From Sabellastarte sp. h YS-2021 (lineage: Eukaryota > Annelida > Polychaeta > Sabellida > Sabellidae): a DNA stretch of 64,000 bases. The stretch spans positions 43,947,028 through 44,011,027 of the forward strand of contig OZ024936.1 in assembly GCA_964017235.1 (NCBI GenBank), given 5' to 3'. The notes below the pieces were generated by a model, which was not told where the DNA came from, searched no databases, and was given only the letters and a program-made list of their open reading frames with translations. Within the stretch, counting starts at the first letter, position 1, and every line of letters starts with the position of its first letter. Both the position numbers and the translations under genes were made by a program. Below are positions 11,473 through 22,900 of this stretch, in pieces.

Positions 11473-13715
11473 TTTATTGATATATAATTGATATTAGAAA
11501 TACTTTTCTTTTAGGTGTAATACATGCTTGAATGTTCCTAATATTAGCAAACATTACATATTATTTACATAAATCGTAATTGTACAAAACAAAAGTTATT
11601 AACAGCTACTATGATCAAATAAGACAGATGAACAATTGAAAATTCAGATGTAACTCTCCCACGCAATATCTGGCAATGTTCCCTGCAAAACTATGTTTTA
11701 TAAGTTTAAATTTTTTTCACATTTCTTCGATAAAATTTACATGATACCATATTTGACACAAAGGTCAAACGAACTTACATGAAATCTTAGAGTAAACAAA
11801 GCAAGCAATAGAAAGGAGGTTAAGATATAATTTAGCTAAGCCAAAATTAATTGCAGAACCAATTAAATTACAGAATCCTGTTCCAAGATAATTGTTTACT
11901 GTAAACAGTTGTACAGTTCACATGTATGTAAACATCTACGGCCACCAATAAGCTTTAAAAAATCATGGGTTTAATCAAAGCAAGTTACTGCATGACACTG
12001 AGGTTAAATGTTCATTGCATTTTCTGATATCTTGAAATTGCTACACATAAATTACTACACAAAGCAGAATAAGAAATTAGCAGGATTATGCGCTGGGAAC
12101 CTTTAACACATTCAATATAACTCAAATGAAAGGTTGCATAGAGGACATCCAATATTTTAATTTTTCGGGAAAAGAAGGATATTCATTTGATATGTAAATA
12201 CTTAGACTGGAAGGAAACAATATGGTTTGTAAAAAATGTCTCTAGTACATTTAGTTTTGTTGTTTCACTTGAAAACACTTTTATGTATTTTAGCAAGATG
12301 ATTACAACAGACATTTTATAGATACATATATATGCTAAATAATTAAATTATAAACAATGCTTTGACTTGTTTTGAAATTTAAAAATAAGTAAAGCCATTG
12401 CTTACTTTAATAGAATATGATAACACTTTTTATTTTCACATGCTAATGTCTCAGCAATACACTTTGTATCTTAACAATAAACTGCCTCTTAGCCGAACCA
12501 AGAAGAAACATGTCTCAGAAAAAAATGTTAAAAATAATAATTGGACTTACTACAGTATCACCTTACATACATGATTGTTAATAAATTCAATGCACATTGT
12601 CAAACACACACCAACGTCTTTTACTTACTTATTACCATCGTGATTTGGATTGATTGATTCCTTACAATAGAATAAAAGAGTAAACACAGTCTATAAATGG
12701 TGTTATTTCTTATACTTGTGATGAATGATTTACATGTGTACACAATAATCTTTGAATTCTTACAATCACTATTCCAAGTCTGCGACTGGATTACTGAAAT
12801 GTTATTTGTTGAAGATGTAAAGTTACATAATTTTATATCAGTGTTGGCAAAAATGTGTTGTATATATTAAAATTAAACGTGGGCCAATAAATAGATATGT
12901 GCCTTTAAGCATTATTATAAAAGGTCGAGTGCCCTTGGTATCAATACACAGAGCTTCATGCTTGGCTCGTCTTAACTTAATAAAAAATATCAAACTCCAC
13001 TAAGGGCAGTGACCCTTTGCATATTCTCTCTGTCTGTAAGTTGAGGAAGTAAAACAAGTAATACCAATTTAATTGGTTTCATGTAAAGCAGACACTTACT
13101 TAACAGAGTGCGTTGTGACGTCAGCCACCACCACATAATCTTATATAAAGACACCTAGCATTAATTCTTCAGTGATAGACATGTTACAGAAAGTATGCAA
13201 AAGTAACGAAAATACAGCTTATTTATCCAGTACATGGCAACAAATTCATACATAAGTTTATGAGCATATTATAATTCTGTTTCATCAAAAGTATGAACAG
13301 AAGTGCTTTAGTCGAATTCTAAATTCATAGTATTTATAATATATGCTTATTTTGGCACAAAAGATACAATATAAAGATTCTACTAACACTGATTGTTATT
13401 TATCTGATTCTAATTAGTTTGTGAAAACAAACACACTTTTGATGTTAGACATTAGCATAATATTAACTAAGTTACTACATATGTTTGACTCATAAAATGA
13501 AGTTACGTTCTCGAACTAACTGGGAAAAAATACACCAGACAGATTCGCCCATGTGATTGTATTGATTCGCATGTATCTCTTATGGCCATGTGTGTGAGTT
13601 TACACATTGACTTCAAACCGTTACCATGAATACACACAAATTTAACACAAATGATGAATATTCAGTCACATGTGAATATGTATATATACAGCTGTGAATC
13701 ATTATTGCTAGTGTC
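11473..13715 (-). other. Probable 3' untranslated region of the receptor gene
   Basis: The AT-rich stretch after the last stop holds no credible reading frame. Minus-strand AATAAA motifs lie at 12429-12434 and 11473-11478, giving 3' UTRs of about 1.3 or 2.2 kb. The choice between them cannot be made from sequence alone. The palindrome TGACGTCA at about 13118 lies inside this region and is probably fortuitous. Confidence 0.4.
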
Positions 13716-13913
13716 CTATCCTATTCCAGATACACCAGATGGCACTGTGTATACTATCCAGTAGACAATGTTAAAAAGCAGAAAAGCCATTGGGAACAGT
13801 TTTCTGGATACTTTGTCAATCTTCCGAGCCTTTGCCTTACCTTCTGGATCCACAGCTTTGGTAGGCTGGCTCTTTTGCTTTTGCCCATTCTTACGTGTAT
13901 CCAAGATATTGAT
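13716..13913 (-). CDS. Exon E11b: M4 and stop, distal terminal exon
   Basis: After acceptor ataatttcag the exon reads [20 protein letters not shown], then [20 protein letters not shown] and [18 protein letters not shown] with a TAG stop, giving a 65-residue tail. M4 and the pre-M4 helix align closely with E11a, while the first 25 residues of the intracellular stretch differ entirely and are lysine-rich. It lies only 252 nt beyond the E11a stop. Either E10 copy splices to it in phase 0. Confidence 0.95.
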   Translation of the reverse strand: MNILDTRKNGQKQKSQPTKAVDPEGKAKARKIDKVSRKLFPMAFLLFNIVYWIVYTVPSGVSGIG

Positions 13914-16900
13914 CTGAAATTATGCAGTCAGTATGTGATTGTGCTAGTATTCGCTAGATGGCGCGAGGCTGTAGACAGGACAAAAATTTACAGGTACCAA
14001 GTGTTCCTTATAGTTAGGTACACTTTTGTGCACACAGGACAAAAACATGGGAACTGACAGACTTTTTCACAGCACGCATAGTGCAACTGTGATTAGACAT
14101 TTGTTTTATATCTGGCACTTCAGACACACACATAAAGATAAGAAAATTTCTGTTATTGTTAACATCATGACTGTTGAAATGGCACGGCATACATAATCCA
14201 ATATACAAGATTAAAAAGTAAGAAAGCAAGGGGGAAAATCTTGCGCGACACTTTGTCTATGCGCCTTGCTTTGTGTTTCCCCTCTACATCTAATCCGGAA
14301 CGATGATGTTCGCGTCTGCCATTTTCCACTATGTTCACCTACAATACATGCGTAAACTAAAGGTTATACATGCAAGGTTATAAAACACACATGCATTCAC
14401 TTACTAAAACAACTGTGTCAAATCAGTCAGATCTGTATTAAAAATGCCAGAATTTGTTAATATGTTTGAAATTAGGATGGTGCTGACTTATCCAATTCAT
14501 AGTCCTGTTGGACAGCATCTGCATATAGTTAACTGCTTAGCTATTTCATAAAAAGCTGAGGCCTTGTATCATGAGGGTGATATGTGTATGGGCTACTTTA
14601 AAATCTGACAAGAAATTGATTCTGTATGATTCTATTTTATTCTTTACTAGACTTTTATGGCACTAAATTTTAGCAGTTAACTGACTAAGGTGCAAGAACC
14701 ATCAGCAGTATTGTAAAATTCATTATTCCGTGGGCATAGAAATAGCTATCACCGCAGAGACATGATCCTAGATTTAAGTATGATTTACTCCTTTCATCTG
14801 CAGAAATATATTATAAATGTCAATTAAAAACTTGAGCTGTTGAGTTGTTGCTACTGTTGTTGTCATTATTTTTATGGTTTAAACGTTAATTGCGAATACG
14901 CATTTTCTAAAATGACACTGTGTGTGCATAAATGAAGTTATGTGTGTGACAAGTCAGTGCTATTTGAACAAGTAACTACTATTTCTACTTTTCAGATTAA
15001 TTCAAGATGATGAAACAGTAAAACCAAATAAGTTGTTGAGCTTTTGGTGTTTCAGTATCTACTACATGTTGACTATATATCTAACATAGAACTGGGGAAA
15101 GCAACTTCAAGCACATCACTGCATACAGGTTAATGTATTACATTGATAAACTGTTATTTTAAAATACACCCCATACAAACAAGTTAACATGGAAATTTGG
15201 TATCATCAGTTCATAAATTCTGCCCTTTTTTGATTATATAATGCAGTGATAACTTATTTCATACTTGAAAATATTGCAAAAACAAGACAAAGATAAGGTG
15301 TGGGTTTTCAAGAGATAGAAAAAAAGTAAAAAAATAAGCAGAATCAGTAAATGAACTAAAGAAATTTCATTTGAAAATACAACCAAACAAAAAGGATTCC
15401 GAGTTATAGCTACTAATGTTACTTTTTTACCCCCACTCACTTCCAGCAAGTTTGGCATCTAATCATAGGCTGTCACCTCTGTGGGTTCGAGTCCCACAAG
15501 TGGCAATTCTGAGGACCTGTCCCAATATGACCCTGGCTGTTGAACGGGACTTAAAACCCCAAATTTGACCTTTGACCCCACTCACTTCCATTAATTGTAA
15601 TAAAATTTTCTGCTTGACAGGAATGACCAGTATACCACATCAATATAAAACATATGAAAAGTTAATGATCTCACTGGATGTTTTCTACCCAAAGCATTGC
15701 AGCTGAAAGAAATTGGTTATTGCAGTCACAATTTAAGAATAACTCCCTGTATTACTCTTTTTCTCACATTTTAGAACTGTCTCAAACATAACACATTGTT
15801 ACAAAAAAATCTGTCAAAACTTCTCTACTTTAAAAACTAATAATGCTGGAAGCATAAAATTCAAACATGCCTCACTAATAGGATTTATATATGAAAAAAT
15901 GTATTGCAAAACTTGGCATGATCAATAAAAAGCAATATTATGCTCCCAATAATATTGTCATGCCATCTATAGCAAAATTAGAAGCATTTCGAGGTAATTT
16001 GCAAAATTAGGATATGATAGGGAAAATGTAGAAATTCACACTGCAATCTTACATTAAATGATAACTTACTCTTACACATCCACATAATGTTGTTCCCTTA
16101 TTTTCAGTCGTGTGAACCTATAAAACACAATGTCCCCTTTTAATTCACTTCATCAATTATTTTAAATAATTTTTCAGATACTTGTTATTAGTAGGTCTGA
16201 ATAAGCCATCCATCTAAGCTAACAATAAACAACATAAATGTCACATTTCCGCAGAATGCATCTTTTGCACACAGTTTTTTTTGCAAGTTAACAAAGGGAA
16301 ACTTCTATTTTCAAAGAAAATGTTGGACAAATATCCTACAACACCTGCAGAGAAATTGGAAGGTTCCCTCTGTGAATAAGTTGCTAAGCAACAAGAACTT
16401 AAATAAGTTCTTAGAGTACTGCATAGTTAGTGTTTGAACATGTTTGTTGACACCATAACAAACTATGATAACTAAAAAGCCGGAAGTTCTTATAGCTCAA
16501 CAACTAGTTCATTGGAAATGCATTTACCAAAATATGATTGTGGTACCTGATTGATGTGTGTCGTTTCCACTTCACCATCACACTCTGAGTTATCCTTTTT
16601 GCGAGACAACAACCGCTGCAGGGGCCCTGGGCCCTTCCCATCCCTCCTACCCATGAGTGCCATACCCGGAATTGGTGGTGGGGGAGGTTGGGGTCTATGT
16701 CGCGAATAAACGTTCACAAATGCAAATTCAATGAGTGATGAAAATACAAAGATCTGGCAAACTGACATCCATACGTCTATGGCTTTGACATAGGAGACTT
16801 TTGGGAGGGTGGCCCGAGCCCCAGCAGAGTGTGTGCTCATGGACAGCACAGTCAATAACCCCAGTGACACACGTGCAGGCGTGGATTCCGGGTTGATCCA

Positions 16901-19900
16901 GAAAGACACCCAGGAGAGAATCACAATCAGGATACTTGGGATATAGGTCTGGATGAGGAAGTAGCCAATATCCCGTTTCAGGACAAACCGAATTTCCAGG
17001 CATGGAAAAGCTCCTGTTTGTATGAATGATACACAAAATGAATACGATTAAACTTGAGCTGTTGAATATATTCTCCCATTGTAGTGGCATAATTCGTGTA
17101 CAATATCACAAAACACTACATCAAAGCACAGATAGAAAGCGTCCTGCTGGGTGCCGTTCTGGACCTTCCTGAATCCTTAGATGCATGTGTGTTTGTATGC
17201 ATTTTACTGTGTTAAATATCTCATTTTTTCAGATAATTCAGTGTCATTTTATCACCAAACCAACCCACGAAACGTGATGTTTTAACAAAGTATAATAAAA
17301 ATATTTAAAACTAAGAAAAACTAAAAGAAGTGGAAGGATTAAATAGCTACGAAAAATTAAAAAAAAAATTATGTTGTTTTCAAAGGATAACACATAAAAC
17401 ATACAGCCTTGCGCAACATGGAAATTGTATTGCCGGAATATAAAAACTATATGCATATAAGTAACTTTTCATATAGAATTATTTTATCTATTAATTTAAC
17501 ATAATTCAGAAAAAATTACAGAATAATAGTGTTCTAAGATTAATTCATTTTCTTTTAGATCAATTAATCCTGTTGTTTTTATAAACTATTATGGTGATAT
17601 TTTTAAATAAAAAGTAGATCTCTTCTGGCACTACCTGATCAAATGGTGTTTCGGTGTCCATTTTTTGCACTTGTTGAGGCTGTCGCCTCATGGGGTTTAC
17701 AGTTCGTACCCCTTTCCTCGATATCACATTTACAACTGCAAATTCAAGCAGAGCAATGAAAACAAAGACGAGACACATGGACATCCACACATCAATGGCT
17801 TTTATATAACTGACGCGTGGCATGCCACTATTTGCTGCAGTTGACTGAGTTGTCATTGTGAGGACAGTAAGAAGCCCGAGTGAGACGCGGGCTGGAATGG
17901 CGTCAACATTTATCCAGAACGACACCCAGGACAGGATGACAATGAGAATGGTGGGGATGTAGACTTGGATGAGAAAGAATCCAATATCCCTGCGCAGGAC
18001 GAACCGGATCTCCAGGCATGGGAATGCACCTGAAAGCAAATGGAGAGACACGTACAAGGACACAGACATAGTAAAGAAAACCTGTACACTAAGAAAATGA
18101 CACTATGAAATAAACCATGCAGTGCAGCGTATAAAAAAAAATTTAATTCTATTTTTTAGAATGTGTATAGATGGAAGATTGAAAAGCATAAACTAAAGCC
18201 ATAAATTTGGCTCCTTGTGCAAATGAACTGCACCTTGATTTCTCTTCTGGTAACCAAATGCAATGTTTAGAACATTTTGTGTTTAAATATGCCAGTGCAT
18301 AGAGGAGAGAAGTGAAAAAAAAAACTCACGGTAATTTACTCCGTGACAACCTGAAATCTATTAAATATAACGTGCAATTTAACTATCAACACAACAAAAC
18401 TAGGAAAGAATGTTTTGCAAGACAGTCAAATGAAACTTAGAATCTGACTTGTACTTATTACCACTCACAAAACTTTTGTTTTGGAGAAATTGAAGTTATA
18501 TAGTTACATGGCATTTACATTGAAGCTTGGAAAACTATACTTCTTTTATACTTAATTGCATTACAATAGAAAACGATTTTGACATGCTCTTTGCAAGTGT
18601 GAATAATTATTGTTGATAATATTTATTTTGATAGAAGTAGTTTTAAAAAGTATAATAATTGTATATGTTACTGTTCTTCAATAAAATCAATATCAGACTC
18701 ATAAGTGGGAAAAGCAAAGTAATCGTTAGCCAGAAATTATATTTTTAAAACATGTTTTATAAATACTTTACACTAGGACAAACACTTGAATATAGAGACC
18801 TGACTAAAATGAAAATAACAACAAAAACATAAACAACCAAAGAAATGTACAAATTTAACATAACTGAACAAATCCCCCAAAAGGCATGCACTAAAGTTAA
18901 TCATATTTTCATGCATATTATAAAGAAATTAGGCATTAACAGTAGTAAATGAAATATTAATTTATATTTTACAATTTGCAAGCTAAAACCTGATACAAAT
19001 GGATTTAAATATAATTTAAGCATAATTCTATTAAATTGTATTATTTTTAAATATATGTATATATATAATTTTCACAATGTTATACCTGCAGTATAGTTTT
19101 GTGAGCAGTCATACAGAATAGTATTTTCAAGTGTAAACTGTGGTAATTCAACCGCTTCATCAATTTGGGCTGGACTGTCCAACCAGGAAAAGTACATCGT
19201 GTCCATGGTGTAGCCAACTAAACAGAGCAACAGTCTTATTTTGTGGTTAATCTTATAATCAGGGATTGACAGGGTTTGAAGAAGTGCAACAACATCTGAA
19301 ATGAATTGGAGGTCATGTTGGTGCTGATATTAAATATCATGTTTTTAGGTATATATATTTTGATTTGATTTTCGGTTCAGTGGTGTGAACATGTTGCAAA
19401 GTTTGGCAAAGAATAATTACTCAGTCTGTTTGCTTGTTTGTACGGTTGTTTGTATGTTTACAACATAACTTTAAAAGTACTGCATTGATGTTAATGAAAT
19501 TTTTAAGGAACATCCAGCAGTTACAAGAAAGAACATGATCGGGTCAATATCCTTGATTCCAGAGCAATTTTTAAGTCATGTTACATATTAAGGGATTCTG
19601 CCAGCATGTTCTTTTAAGAGGACAATGTTGTTTGTGACTATTCTTTTACAATATAAGGATAAAATTGTGCAAAATTGGAGTCATCTATTTATAGATGGTT
19701 GGAATTGAGATAATTTATTTAATGCCCTGTATGCAGATCGGTAGTTCACACAAAAAAACAAGCAAAAAGAATGAGTGATATAGTTTGCAAACATTTTGCA
19801 AAAACTGCACTCCGCTCGCCTCCAAGTGCCCTTTTTTATTATTGATTAAGAGGTGAAATCTGTAAGTATCTGGTGCCTTAATCTTAAAAATATCCCAAAA

Positions 19901-22900
19901 ATGCCCAGTTAAATAACAGGCGATAACACATGACATAAATCTCAGCACAAACGTGTACCTCTTCCAAGAAAAGTAGGAACACAAACGAGGACATGGTTTT
20001 TAAAGGTAGGCAGAGCTTATGATGTTTATTTTGTTTGCTGAAAGCCCAAAACAAAGAAACCTGTTGAATTGGTAAAAGCATATGCAGAAAACACACTGAT
20101 AAGCAAGCCTTTAAAAATCATATCAATGTTCCCTTGCTGAAATCATCATAGCACATCTATAGAGACATTGTTAATGTTTTGCATAAAATACACTGTAAGT
20201 TTGAAACTAAGCACAAGAAAAAAACATTAAACACAATGTACAGAATGATCCATTTAATGGACAAACAAAGTAGACTGCAAATACAAGATAGAAGGACTGG
20301 ATAAGGTCGAAAATAAGACATATAAATATAATTTATTTCGTTCTTATTTTGCTTCAACATCTATGTGTACAAATCAACTGTTTAATTGTTTAAGGTTATA
20401 TCACTTGGTTTTTGCTGTTTTGGTTTTTGCTTTTGCTTCTTATGTGTATTTAATGTCATTTTATATATCCTGATTATGTAAGCTATTACAATTGCATACT
20501 ATGATATAAGATAAATGTAAATCTATTGTAACCCACACCCAAAATGGGGAGGGTAATGTAACTGAAACTGTTTATGCATAACTCAAAAACTGTCCATTGG
20601 GCCATGGTAATATTTAACACGAGGTTGGGTTGACTACAGACTCAGTCCTACTAAAAGATGATTCAGATCCACTTTGGGAATCTTGATATTTTTAGGGATT
20701 TTCCACCGGTATCTACTTGTGTTACCTCCGACAGAGCTTGTCATCGACATGGACTAGGAGACATATCCTCGTTGACAATTGAACATGTTGAAGTGAGACA
20801 CAGTCAAGTATTTACATTTTCATTGTTGTGATATTGGGAAGGGTTTTGTTCATAAAAATTGGCTGTCCACATGCTTTCATGCATTCACAAAACAATGGAT
20901 CAGTTTGACAAGACCAACGTCACTACACACTGGAGCACATAAAAAGAAGCATTTGTAAGTACAGTTAACCAGATAGCATATCGTCAAAATGAATGTAGCA
21001 ATTATCTCGGAAGAAGAAGCATGGATTTCAGAATAATGAAAAAAAAACATGAACACCGTATATGTGTAATTGATTCTCAACATTTGTTAACACTTCAGCG
21101 CATCATTTAACATCTGTATACATCTATCAGTTGTGAATATCATTGTTGCCAAAACTGAACAGATTTCAAGCCATCTGGATAACTACCAAAGATCTGCATA
21201 CTTCATGAACCCAAACGCTTAGCGATCTGACCTCCAGTATAATTTTGGCCGCAATCCCTCCTTTGAATATCTTCTAGGTCAAACTGTGGAAGTTGATTAT
21301 CTTTATCGACCTCAGCAGGTTTATCCAGCCAGGTAAAATACATTGTATCCATTGTGTAACCAACTGCTCATGCGCAATTAAACATATAATGATAATAAGT
21401 TGTGTTAAAATACACTAAAATAAACAATTAACAGGTATTCCACCAGAATTGCTGCAATACACGAAATAGACAAAGCAAGTTTATTATGTGTGACCCATTG
21501 GTTATGATCATAAGAGGACGCCACATACCACTGAAGTCTCACATTTTCTGCTTGGTCAGATACTGTAAATATTATAAAATATTAAAATAATGGTCCCAGT
21601 ATTGGAGAGTGCTGAAACCAGAAAGACTTTTAAGAGTAACAGTTTTGGACAAATTTTTTTTGTGAATTAAACCTCACAAATATTCAGGTAAAGGTATCTA
21701 CTTAAACTACACCAAATATGTATCATAAATACTGCAATATTACCAAACATTGCTTTCAAATATTTGGTTTCAAAAATTTCAAAATAGATTTTTCACATGC
21801 TTTATTCAGTTGCCATTTTACTATTTTTATTACTGAATTATCATATAAAAGTACGCACCTGTCTGCATGACCATGACAAAATGATTCTAGAATTCAGTAA
21901 GGATAGTGATTTCTATATCTCAGAAAGAAATGAAATATAATTGCAGTTAATATCTTGTTCTGCATAAAACACATACACTAAAATTGCCTTAGCAATTCTA
22001 ACCATTTATATACAAACATGTAAGGTTATATTGAAATATACATTATAAGTATCTTTTAGGCTATATACTCACAAGATTCAAACATCATGGGGCATGTTTG
22101 TGTATCAAGAGGATATTTCTGCAACTTCATAGGGCAAGACAATGTGGCTGATATTCTGAAAATATTGCAATTAAAATATTGAAAATTATAACTATGTTTG
22201 ATTATTCCTCAAAATGCAACCAGACAATGCATAGTATTGTTATCAGCAAATTCCTCAAAATGCAACTAAACAATGTATAGTATTGTTATCAGCATATTTT
22301 TTATTTTTAGGCAATATTTCCATTGACTCTTTGTAACCATCCTTGTAATTCTTAACAAAAGCATTGATAGTTTCAAATAAAGAAATTTATCTTATAAAAA
22401 GGAATATAATAGAAAATATTGAACAACTTTAATGAAATATTAGTATTTAAAGTAAAGAAAAAAAGTCATCTATTTTTTATATATGAAGGTACAATTATAA
22501 TTGTTTAAGACATAAAAGTAAAAGCTCAACTTTAAAAATGTGTGGGAGATAAAAAATGACAATTTATTTTATATTTTTAATGCTGTTTCTAAGAAAATGA
22601 TTTTTCTATTATTTTCACAGAGCAAATGTGCTAATATTAAAATAACTCTGCAAGGTGTAGATTTATAATTTACTCTACCAATCTTGTTAACTCAAAAAAT
22701 CTTAATCAAATCTCCTCTTCCTTACATTAAGTTATACATTTCCATCACAACAGATAACGGGTTTGTCATCTCTGCCCTTTATATAAACTTCTGAATATGC
22801 TAAGCATTATTTATCTAAAGGGCATGGAACCTGTGAAAGTAATAGCTAATGCTATAAGCAAGTGGTTAGTATGTTTTATAAACCATGATCACCATGCTAT

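Noticed and set aside
13110-13125. CRE-like TGACGTCA as a promoter element
   Set aside because: It lies within the likely 3' untranslated region, with no exon or start behind it. A single 8-mer is weak evidence.
19218-21231. CRISPR array or other bacterial-type repeats
   Set aside because: There are no short identical repeats with regular unique spacers anywhere in the window, and the gene structure is that of an animal.
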